In this document: in pieces, positions 1 to 5,147 of the stretch | How the letters are laid out: every line of letters starts with the position of its first letter | Numbering within the stretch: the stretch's first letter is position 1 | Made by a program: the position numbers and the translations under genes | Assembly (NCBI GenBank): GCA_900548935.1 | Contig: URMR01000018.1 | Location: forward strand, 1-20,954 | Reading direction: 5' to 3' | DNA: 20,954 nt | From: an uncultured Collinsella sp. | Lineage (GTDB): Bacteria > Actinomycetota > Coriobacteriia > Coriobacteriales > Coriobacteriaceae | Notes under the pieces: model-generated | The model's input: only the letters and a program-made list of their open reading frames with translations | What the model was told of the DNA's origin: nothing | The model's database searches: none

Positions 1-142
1 CCCCGGCGCCCATTGCGCTCCGCTCATGCACCGCGCGCTCGGGACCGAGCGCCAGGGTATCGTTCGCTTCTCGTTTGGGTATTTCAACACGGACGAGGAA
101 GTCGACACCGCGATTGACGCTTTGCGCGATTTAGCCTGCTAA
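1..142 (+). CDS. Cysteine desulfurase family protein, C-terminal fragment
   Basis: The window opens inside a gene; the reading frame (codons from base 2) ends with TAA at 140-142 and gives about 46 residues. The fragment contains GAHCAPLMHRALGT followed by VRFSFGYFNTDEEVD, which fits the C-terminal end of the SufS/NifS-like class V aminotransferases. In SufS-type enzymes the catalytic persulfide cysteine lies in the corresponding R-x-G-x-H-C motif, so the Cys of HCAP is probably the active-site residue. The enzyme would take sulfur from L-cysteine for Fe-S clusters, thiolated molecules or selenium handling. It resembles the 'cysteine desulfurase family protein' subgroup more than housekeeping IscS. 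A terminator follows 24 nt after the stop codon, so this gene ends its own transcript. Only the tail is visible, so the subgroup call is tentative. Confidence 0.75.
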   Translation, partial: PGAHCAPLMHRALGTERQGIVRFSFGYFNTDEEVDTAIDALRDLAC

Positions 143-165
143 AGCTGCTAGACCGTTTATACTTG

Positions 166-197
166 CGGGACGGGTGTTTTTGCCCGTCCCGTTTTTG
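166..197 (+). terminator. Rho-independent terminator after the cysteine desulfurase gene
   Basis: A perfect 9-bp stem CGGGACGGG/CCCGTCCCG (166-174 with 183-191) with an 8-nt loop is followed by a T-rich run. It sits between the upstream stop codon (142) and the brnQ start (220), so brnQ must have its own promoter or depend on readthrough. Confidence 0.85.
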
Positions 198-219
198 TTT
201 CGACCTGAAAGGTGTGCCT

Positions 220-1578
220 ATGGCCTCATCCGCTCCGCGCGGTTTGCGCTCCGACCATGTCGTTACCGTCGGCATTGCGTTGTTCTCGATGCTCTTTGGC
301 GCCGGCAACCTCATTATCCCGCCGCTGCTGGCGCTGCAGGCAGGCTCTGCCACGCCGGTCGCCATGCTCGGCTTTCTGATTGCCGCCATCGGCCTGCCCG
401 TCATGGGTTTTATCGCCGTGGCGCTTGCCGGAACGGCGCGCGAGCTTGCCGGCCGCGTGCACCCCAAGTTTGGTGAGTTCTTTGTCGCGGCAGTGTATCT
501 GGCCATCGGCCCGTGCCTGGCTATTCCGCGCACGAGCTCCACGGCCTTCGAGATGCTGGTGCCGCTGCTGCCCGAGGGCGTCTCGCTCGGCACGGCTCGC
601 CTGGTGTTTGCCGTTGGCTTCTTTGTCGTCGCGTTTGCGCTCACGCTGCGCCCGGGTGTCATCACGCGCGTACTCGGTCGCATTACGGGCCCTGCGCTTA
701 TCGCGCTCATCGTGCTGGTTGTGGGTACTGCCGTGATCTCGCCGCTGGGTCCCGCTGCCGCGCCGCAGGCTCCCTACAATGCCGGCGCCGCCGTGCAGGG
801 CTTTTTGACCGGCTACCAGACCATGGACCTGCTCGCGTCGCTTGCCTTTGGCATTATCATCGCCGAGACCATTCACGAACTGGGCGTTACCGATGACAAG
901 CGCGTGGCCTTCGAGATTTCGCGCTCCGGTGTGATCGCAGGTGTGCTCATGGCCATCATCTACTGCGGCTTGGGCCTTGCCGGTGTGCAGCTCGGCACCG
1001 TGATGCCCGACGCTACCAACGGCGCCGCCATCCTCGCCCGTTCGGCCTCCATGCACTTTGGCCTTGCGGGCACGGTCGTGGTCTTTGCGATCTTTTTCCT
1101 CGCCTGCATGAATGTCTGCATCGGCCTTATCAGCTGCTGCTCGCGTTACTTCTGCGAGACGTATGTGGTCGAAGGGGGAGCGGAGGCTTCCGAGGAGGCC
1201 ATGCGCCGTCCCTTTGCGATTCTCGCCTTTGTGTTTGCAGCGTTTTCGTGCGTTCTCTCCAATGTGGGCCTCGACATGATCCTTATGTTCTCGGTGCCCA
1301 TGCTCAACGCTTTGTATCCCGTTGCCATTGTGCTGGTGCTTATGGGCCTGGTGCACGGCTTTTGCGATGCGCATCCGCAGGTGTGGGTCTGGGTCGGCGG
1401 CGTGGTCGCCGTGCAGAGTGTGATCACTTCGGTCCGCGATGCGTTTTTCGCGGGCGCGTGGCTACCGTTTGATGTGCTGCCGCTGGCGAATATCGGTGCC
1501 GCGTGGGCGCCGGTTGCCGTGGTGGCATTTGTGATTGGTCTGCTCCATAGTCGTTTTGTTGCACATTCGAGGAGCTAG
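220..1578 (+). CDS. brnQ: Branched-chain amino acid transport carrier BrnQ (LIVCS family)
   Basis: A 452-residue integral membrane protein, the usual size for BrnQ, a cation-coupled symporter importing leucine, isoleucine and valine. It is hydrophobic throughout, with about twelve membrane segments. The N-terminal signature FGAGNLIIPP (residues 26-35) and IPRTSSTAFE (from residue 102) are characteristic of the family. The ATG at 220 was chosen because GAAAGGTG precedes it at ribosome-binding distance and the family signature then begins at the normal depth. An in-frame start 57 nt upstream lies in the terminator hairpin of the preceding gene and would add an unrelated Cys/Phe-rich stretch. 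The gene stands alone between a terminator and the promoter of the tRNA unit. The family is clear; the exact substrate preference cannot be read from sequence. Confidence 0.93.
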   Translation: MASSAPRGLRSDHVVTVGIALFSMLFGAGNLIIPPLLALQAGSATPVAMLGFLIAAIGLPVMGFIAVALAGTARELAGRVHPKFGEFFVAAVYLAIGPCLAIPRTSSTAFEMLVPLLPEGVSLGTARLVFAVGFFVVAFALTLRPGVITRVLGRITGPALIALIVLVVGTAVISPLGPAAAPQAPYNAGAAVQGFLTGYQTMDLLASLAFGIIIAETIHELGVTDDKRVAFEISRSGVIAGVLMAIIYCGLGLAGVQLGTVMPDATNGAAILARSASMHFGLAGTVVVFAIFFLACMNVCIGLISCCSRYFCETYVVEGGAEASEEAMRRPFAILAFVFAAFSCVLSNVGLDMILMFSVPMLNALYPVAIVLVLMGLVHGFCDAHPQVWVWVGGVVAVQSVITSVRDAFFAGAWLPFDVLPLANIGAAWAPVAVVAFVIGLLHSRFVAHSRS

Positions 1579-1589
1579 GGTTTCTGCGC

Positions 1590-1618
1590 TTGCACAGGCG
1601 GGGAGTCTCCCCTATAAT
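1590..1618 (+). promoter_or_regulatory. Sigma-70-type promoter of the tRNA unit
   Basis: TTGCAC (1590-1595) and a perfect TATAAT (1613-1618) are separated by exactly 17 nt. Transcription would begin near 1625, about 45 nt before the first tRNA. The spacer contains a small palindrome GGGGA-GTC-TCCCC (1600-1612) right against the -10 box; its meaning is unknown. Confidence 0.8.
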
Positions 1619-1669
1619 TTCCTTCGCTTTGGGACACGCAAGGTTTAGACCTTAGCTGCTCAACACCTT

Positions 1670-1746
1670 CGGGACGTGGCGCAGTTTGGTAGCGCGCCTG
1701 CTTTGGGAGCAGGATGTCGCAGGTTCAAATCCTGTCGTCCCGACCA
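1670..1746 (+). tRNA. tRNA-Pro (anticodon TGG)
   Basis: 77 nt including an encoded CCA. The acceptor arms CGGGACG/CGTCCCG pair fully, the anticodon stem CCTGC/GCAGG holds loop TTTGGGA with anticodon TGG, and the T-arm AGGTTCAAATCCT is standard. It is the first gene of a two-tRNA unit with a promoter at 1590-1618. Confidence 0.96.
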
Positions 1747-1752
1747 TATCTT

Positions 1753-1826
1753 GCGGGCGTAGTTCAATGGTAGAACCCCAGCCTTCCAAGCTGATGACGC
1801 GGGTTCGATTCCCGTCGCCCGCTCCA
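1753..1826 (+). tRNA. tRNA-Gly (anticodon TCC)
   Basis: 74 nt including an encoded CCA. The acceptor arms GCGGGCG/CGCCCGC pair fully, the anticodon TCC lies in the loop of stem CAGC.../...GCTG, and the T-arm GGGTTCGATTCCC is standard. It lies 6 nt after tRNA-Pro and is surely co-transcribed with it. Confidence 0.96.
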
Positions 1827-1837
1827 TAAGATAGATG

Positions 1838-1874
1838 AATGGCTCTGGTTCCTTTTGGGACCAGAGCCATTTTC
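1838..1874 (+). terminator. Rho-independent terminator of the tRNA unit
   Basis: A near-perfect 15-bp stem begins AATGGCTCTGGT and its partner ends ACCAGAGCCATT, with a TTTT loop and a short T tract after it. It lies 12 nt after tRNA-Gly. Confidence 0.88.
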
Positions 1875-1905
1875 ATATACATGCCGGGGACTCCACATCC
1901 CCTCT

Positions 1906-1976
1906 TAAGTTGCGGTGAAATAGTTCCTGGATTAGCCGCAAAAGCTGTTATTCAGGAACTATTTCACCGCAACTTA
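1906..1976. repeat. Long perfect palindrome, copy 1
   Basis: Two perfectly complementary 24-nt arms (1906-1929 and 1953-1976) enclose a 23-nt loop. The left arm begins TAAGTTGCGGTGAAATAG and ends TTCCTG; the right arm is its exact reverse complement. A second copy with the same 23-nt core arms lies at 3218-3286, with a loop of the same length but a different sequence. This copy starts 61 nt downstream of the stop codon of the minus-strand nuclease-like gene and lacks a clear T run. It may be a 3'-end mRNA hairpin, a REP/MITE-like dispersed element or a recombination site. No ORF is inside. Confidence 0.93.
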
Positions 1977-2037
1977 TTGAGGCCGAGCGGGCTGGGTCGA
2001 TGATGGGTTCTGTTGTCGAGAAGATGAGGGCAGCCGG

Positions 2038-3033
2038 TCAGGAGTCTGCGTAGGGTTTTGTGGTTGGTATACCGTAGCCGCGCATCATGGAGCCGAACGC
2101 TTTGACATCGTAGGTGTCTGAGAGCCTGAAATGAATGACGTTGTGGCCCATGGCACGCAGGTTCGCGTCGCGTACGAGGGCAGCTTGATAGGTTTTTGCC
2201 GCAGTATGATCCGGATCATTCTGGGCATCGTCCTCAAACTTGCCCAATCCATGCAGCTCAGCCAGCATCCAAGAGCCGTTTGGCATCTGCCAGCCGTAAT
2301 CTGCCAAATAATAGCCGGCGTTTCCCGGTCGAGTGATTTCAACCTGAAGTTCGGGAGCGGCAACTCCCGCCAGAATCATTGCCGCCCGTGCTTCGGATTC
2401 TCCACCGTTATCCGATCTGCGATCCATGTGTTCAAAAACGTCAAATGCGCGCGCGATGCCGTGCAGTCCGCGGCAGTTCGCTTGTGCATATGCACGCAAT
2501 TCTTCACGCTCGACACCGTACTCACGAGCCAACCCGTCGACATAGCCTAGTGCATATCGAAAAGCGCTCGTTCGGGCGATGTCGACCACCGTGCGATATG
2601 GATCCGTTAACGTAAACGGGCCGAGCTGCCATACGTCGCCCGGCCGCCAGCGACGATACTCAACGAATTCATACGTATCACGCCTGGTAGAACGCGGCAG
2701 CAGCACTTGCACCTTGTCGAGAAGCGAATATGCAGAACCGATGCCATAGAGCAGTGCCGCCGTTGCTCCACAAAACACGGCATCCGGTTCAACGACCGCA
2801 ATAGCGGATGCCAATTGGAAGATGCGATCTTCGACGCCGAGGTCATTCCAATACGCTGGATCAGCGTAGACATGGTTGTAGAGTCGAATAATCATCTCTT
2901 TTTGCATGAGCGCGTAGGCACAGCGTTCATCCCATTTTTTGGCAGCTACAAACAGGTGCCCGCCATGATGGGCCTCGAATAACCGGAAGAACAGCTCTGT
3001 TTGCGGTTTGGAACAGCGTATATCATGACTCAT
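2038..3033 (-). CDS. AbiEi-like N-terminal region fused to a Vsr/DUF559-like nuclease domain
   Basis: A 331-residue soluble protein. Residues about 20-170 resemble the AbiEi antitoxin-like proteins of actinobacteria: a short helical/winged-helix start with KEMIIRLYNHVYADP (residues 45-59), then TDPYRTVVDIAR (143-154). The C-terminal half has the pattern of small PD-(D/E)XK nucleases of the Vsr/DUF559 type: GGESEARAAMILAG (Glu214), YYLADYGW (Asp245), LAELHGLGKF (Glu259, Lys265), then a charged helix and a final beta strand NVIHFRLSD. The ATG at 3033 has only a weak AGGG-type ribosome-binding site. No toxin partner of the AbiEii type is adjacent, so it is not a simple two-gene AbiE system. Long palindromes lie on both sides (1906-1976 and 3218-3286). 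The domain reading is by pattern only; the DNA target, if any, is unknown. Confidence 0.6.
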   Translation of the reverse strand: MSHDIRCSKPQTELFFRLFEAHHGGHLFVAAKKWDERCAYALMQKEMIIRLYNHVYADPAYWNDLGVEDRIFQLASAIAVVEPDAVFCGATAALLYGIGSAYSLLDKVQVLLPRSTRRDTYEFVEYRRWRPGDVWQLGPFTLTDPYRTVVDIARTSAFRYALGYVDGLAREYGVEREELRAYAQANCRGLHGIARAFDVFEHMDRRSDNGGESEARAAMILAGVAAPELQVEITRPGNAGYYLADYGWQMPNGSWMLAELHGLGKFEDDAQNDPDHTAAKTYQAALVRDANLRAMGHNVIHFRLSDTYDVKAFGSMMRGYGIPTTKPYADS

Positions 3034-3217
3034 TTTCGACCCTATGGTCTCGAGGGGGAGTGAATGACACTACGCTATCCCATATTTGGTCCGCCAGACC
3101 TTGCCATGAACTGACCAAAAGCTTGACGGGGCAGGTCAGAGTCATGAGTTAGAGCCAAACATATCGGCAAATGGTTGATTAGTGTCCCTCGGCGGCACTA
3201 AAAACCACCCTTACAGA
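3034..3217. other. Gene-free upstream region of the nuclease-like gene
   Basis: No ORF of note and no convincing promoter was found on the minus strand. The only visible detail is a short interrupted repeat, TGGTC-CGCC-AGACC-like, near 3090-3105, which is too weak to call an operator. Confidence 0.4.
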
Positions 3218-3286
3218 AAGTTGCGGTGAAATAGTTCCTGAAAAGCTCGAATAAGCCTAAATCCAGGAACTATTTCACCGCAACTT
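3218..3286. repeat. Long perfect palindrome, copy 2
   Basis: Two 23-nt arms (3218-3240 and 3264-3286) are perfect reverse complements and identical to the core arms of the copy at 1906-1976. The loop is again 23 nt but differs in sequence. The palindrome starts 45 nt downstream of the stop codon of the minus-strand PIN toxin gene and lies upstream of the nuclease-like gene. Both copies therefore sit just after the 3' end of a minus-strand gene. Confidence 0.93.
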
Positions 3287-3331
3287 AGGTGGGGATGGGG
3301 CTGAGGGGCGGGTGATGCCGTTGCCTGCCGG

Positions 3332-3808
3332 TTAGTGGCGGGATTGGTGGCGGAGCTTGTCGATGGTGGAGTCGGTGCTTCGGCTGCGGGCTTCGGCGGC
3401 GCGGTCGCGGACTTCGGCAGCGGTTTGGCGCTTGCGGCGGTAATCGATCATGCCTTGAATGATGGGCTTGCCAAAGCTCACGACATCATCGTTGTAGATG
3501 GCGGTTCGGGCTGCGAGGAGGCAGTCGGTAAAGTCCATATGGGTCTTGCCAAAGAGTTTGACGGCAAGGGCGACAACGGTGGGCTCGTCGACCATGACGT
3601 CATCGAGCAGCCTTTTCAAGGCCGCAGCAATCTCAACGCGGGGAACCTTATAGACGTCGCGCAGCGTGACCACGACGCGTGTGATGATTTCGGGGTAGAC
3701 GCGAGCGGTGCGCGTGGCGATGACCTTGGCGGCGCGCGGTGACAGAACTTCGTCGTCGTCAAGCAGGTAGCGCAGGATGACGGTCTCGTCGATGATGGTG
3801 CTACTCAT
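3332..3808 (-). CDS. PIN-domain protein, toxin partner of a type II toxin-antitoxin pair
   Basis: 158 residues. The start STIIDETVILRYLLDDDE and the later HMDFTDCLLAAR match the PIN fold of VapC-like ribonucleases that cut RNA to slow growth. The ATG at 3808 overlaps the last 8 nt of the antitoxin gene, the usual coupled arrangement, and GGAAGTAG in the antitoxin end can serve as its ribosome-binding site. Asp7, Asp92 and Asp95 are at acidic PIN positions, but two usual acidic positions look replaced: Arg44 in the helix ITRVVVTL where family members usually carry Glu, and Gly113 in SFGKP where TFDK is common. The usual DTN start motif reads DET. The last 40 residues are a charged Arg/Glu-rich tail. 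Fold and pairing are well supported; nuclease activity is uncertain. Confidence 0.75.
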   Translation of the reverse strand: MSSTIIDETVILRYLLDDDEVLSPRAAKVIATRTARVYPEIITRVVVTLRDVYKVPRVEIAAALKRLLDDVMVDEPTVVALAVKLFGKTHMDFTDCLLAARTAIYNDDVVSFGKPIIQGMIDYRRKRQTAAEVRDRAAEARSRSTDSTIDKLRHQSRH

Positions 3809-4124
3809 GGATATCTACTTCCTCGGGACCCAAAATCGAATCGTCGCTTTTTGTAGCAAGGTACTCAATCCAGGCATTGCGCTCCTCGGAGCGGCGATTG
3901 GGATCTCCGTATGCTTTGAGCGATCCATAGGCGGCGGTGCCGTCCTTTGAGCGCACGGCGACCGGCTGAAGGGGAAGCTTGCGCATCAAAATGCTCTGCG
4001 CGACAAAAAGGCGGACAGCCTCGGCGAGCGATGTGCCCATGGCGTCGTAGAGGCGCTCGGCATGCTGTTTGTCCTCTTCGCGAATGCGCACCTGCAGGAT
4101 GGCTCGTTTTTGCGTCGATGACAT
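3801..4124 (-). CDS. RelB/DinJ-like antitoxin
   Basis: 107 residues from the ATG at 4124. The segment AILQVRIREEDKQHAERLY followed by DAMGTSLAEAVRLFVAQ (about residues 8-44) is the ribbon-helix-helix pattern of RelB/DinJ antitoxins, which bind their own promoter and neutralise the toxin through the C-terminal part. The start was placed at ATG 4124 because AGGGAGG (4131-4137 on the minus strand) is 6 nt away; an in-frame GTG at 4127 is only 3 nt from it. The gene is first in a two-gene minus-strand operon with the PIN gene. The palindrome at 4172-4190 is the likely operator. Confidence 0.78.
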   Translation of the reverse strand: MSSTQKRAILQVRIREEDKQHAERLYDAMGTSLAEAVRLFVAQSILMRKLPLQPVAVRSKDGTAAYGSLKAYGDPNRRSEERNAWIEYLATKSDDSILGPEEVDIHE

Positions 4125-4171
4125 CACTGGCCTCCCTTAATGAGCGTGAAATATGAATGGTCAAATACAGT

Positions 4172-4190
4172 ATTGGCTATAATAGCCAAT
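4172..4190. promoter_or_regulatory. Palindromic operator candidate of the toxin-antitoxin operon
   Basis: ATTGGCTA-TAA-TAGCCAAT is a perfect 8-bp inverted repeat centred 57 nt upstream of the antitoxin start. Ribbon-helix-helix antitoxins repress their operons at such sites. The centre reads TATAAT on the plus strand and TATTAT on the minus strand, so it probably overlaps a -10 box. No good -35 could be assigned in either direction. Confidence 0.55.
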
Positions 4191-4224
4191 CTTATAACCA
4201 CTACTTTATTGCACTAGAGTAATC

Positions 4225-4310
4225 GAGTGTGAACAACATTACAAACGTACTACATTCACCAGAAACGAGCGTGAAATCTTTCTTGGGCGTACGCATGTAA
4301 TACACTCACC
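4225..4310. repeat. Tandem regulator-site-like repeats in the divergent intergenic region
   Basis: GAGTGTGAA-12 nt-CGTAC (4225-4250) is repeated as GAGCGTGAA-12 nt-CGTAC (4267-4292), exactly 42 nt apart. Each is followed by an opposing element, TACATTCACC (4251-4260) and TACACTCACC (4301-4310). A further GAGCGTGAA lies at 4142-4150 and TACACTCG at 4357-4364. The layout suggests an array of binding sites for an unknown regulator between the toxin-antitoxin operon and the formate hydrogenlyase operon. Confidence 0.45.
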
Positions 4311-4348
4311 TTTATAGCTTTTAGAGAATAATTCCAACCTGCCAAAAC

Positions 4349-4374
4349 CCCTGCAATACACTCGTATTGCAGGG
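4349..4374. promoter_or_regulatory. Perfect 11-bp hairpin upstream of the formate hydrogenlyase operon
   Basis: CCCTGCAATAC (4349-4359) and GTATTGCAGGG (4364-4374) pair perfectly around an ACTC loop. No T run follows on the plus strand; on the minus strand GTTTTGG follows, so it could be a weak minus-strand terminator. Its place just before the presumed operon promoter makes a protein-binding site another possibility. Confidence 0.5.
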
Positions 4375-4395
4375 CCTATGCTCAAGTTTGCCCCC

Positions 4396-4424
4396 TGCAA
4401 CTGCGTATATTTAACCTGTATATC
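4396..4424 (+). promoter_or_regulatory. Weak promoter candidate for the formate hydrogenlyase operon
   Basis: TGCAAC (4396-4401) and TATATC (4419-4424) are 17 nt apart. An alternative -10, TATATT, is at 4407-4412. Neither has a strong -35, as might be expected for an activator-dependent promoter. No -24/-12 GG-GC pattern of a sigma-54 promoter, used by the E. coli formate regulon, was seen. Confidence 0.3.
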
Positions 4425-4444
4425 GTTGGAGGAATTCTATCGAA

Positions 4445-4552
4445 GTGCCTGTTTCGCCGCATGCACTCGATACGTCGATGCCGGACTACGGGCGGTCCGG
4501 GGCAACGTCGACAGGGTCTCTCCGGCATGGGATTCAGGAGGGAGTGAACAAC
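4445..4552 (+). promoter_or_regulatory. Structured leader RNA candidate before hydN
   Basis: The stretch before the first operon gene can form two exclusive stems. CCGGAC (4481-4486) pairs with nearby GTCCGG (4495-4500), while ATGCCGGA (4478-4485) pairs with distal TCCGGCAT (4521-4528), 8 bp and ending about 9 nt before the AGGAGGG ribosome-binding site of the first gene. This is the geometry of a cis-acting RNA switch. The first gene cluster encodes a molybdoenzyme, so a molybdenum-cofactor RNA or another leader is conceivable, but I could not match it to a known consensus. Confidence 0.35.
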
Positions 4553-5071
4553 ATGGGTAATAAACGAGTCGTGGCTGATTCTTCACGCTGCATTGGGTGC
4601 CAAACCTGTATGGCGGCGTGCATCGAGGCACACGATATTCCCGGCAACATCGCCGCACCTCGCTTGCGAGTAACGCGCACCTACGAGATTTCCGCGCCGG
4701 TGGCATGTCACCACTGCGAGGACGCTCCGTGCGCCAAGGCCTGCCCTACGGGCGCCTTGTTCTTTGATCCAAAGAACCATCGCATCGGCGTCAATGAGGA
4801 CAACTGCATCGGTTGCAAGAGCTGCGTCATGGCATGCCCCTTTGGCGCCGTGAGCGTGGCGACCACGCAAGTCCCCGTCTTGATGGGCGACGTGCGCGTG
4901 GGTTCGCAGACTAAGAGCTTCGTGCTCAAGTGCGATCTGTGCGTGGACCGTCCCGGCGGTCCGGCGTGTGCCGAGGCGTGTCCGACCAAGGGCCTCACCC
5001 TGGTAGACGAGGAGCGTCTGGCAGAACTGACTGCCGAGCGTGCCCGCGCCACCATCGAAAACGAGGCGTAG
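4553..5071 (+). CDS. hydN: HydN-like four-cluster [4Fe-4S] ferredoxin subunit
   Basis: 172 residues, close to E. coli HydN (about 175). Four cysteine groups are visible: CIGCQTCMAAC (13-23), CHHCEDAPCAKAC (52-64), CIGCKSCVMAC (85-95) and CDLCVDRPGGPACAEAC further on, the DMSO-reductase beta-subunit-type arrangement that carries electrons between a molybdoenzyme and a partner. It likely accepts electrons from FdhF, the next gene, in the cytoplasm; no signal peptide is present. The ATG at 4553 follows AGGAGGGAG and gives the normal N-terminus (R-V-V-A-D, then the first cluster). An in-frame GTG at 4445 preceded by GGAGGA would add 36 residues with no family resemblance. A second paralogue (hyfA) follows fdhF. 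Confidence 0.88.
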   Translation: MGNKRVVADSSRCIGCQTCMAACIEAHDIPGNIAAPRLRVTRTYEISAPVACHHCEDAPCAKACPTGALFFDPKNHRIGVNEDNCIGCKSCVMACPFGAVSVATTQVPVLMGDVRVGSQTKSFVLKCDLCVDRPGGPACAEACPTKGLTLVDEERLAELTAERARATIENEA

Positions 5072-5147
5072 GCGGGTGGCCATACAGGCCCAATGATTGT
5101 CAAATAAGTACCGAGTATTCGGTAGCAGAGAAAGGAAGGAGGGTGTC

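Noticed and set aside
226..1374. Long antisense open frames opposite brnQ, fdhF and the hyf genes
   Set aside because: They are the codon-biased shadows expected in GC-rich genes, with His/Arg/Asp/Gly-rich low-complexity composition and no ribosome-binding sites or family resemblance.
1600..1612. GGGGA-GTC-TCCCC as a terminator of brnQ
   Set aside because: The stem is only 5 bp and is followed by the TATAAT of the tRNA promoter and not by a T run in the RNA sense needed for termination.
1906..3286. The two palindromes as CRISPR repeats or insertion sequence ends
   Set aside because: Only two copies 1.3 kb apart with a gene between them, no regular spacers, no transposase and no visible target-site duplication.
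4380..4440. Sigma-54 promoter for the formate hydrogenlyase operon, as in E. coli
   Set aside because: No GG-N10-GC type -24/-12 element was found, and sigma-54 is generally absent from actinobacteria.
4445..4552. GTG at 4445 (with GGAGGA upstream) as the real start of hydN
   Set aside because: The 36 added residues have no ferredoxin-like character, and ATG 4553 has its own strong ribosome-binding site and the normal family N-terminus.
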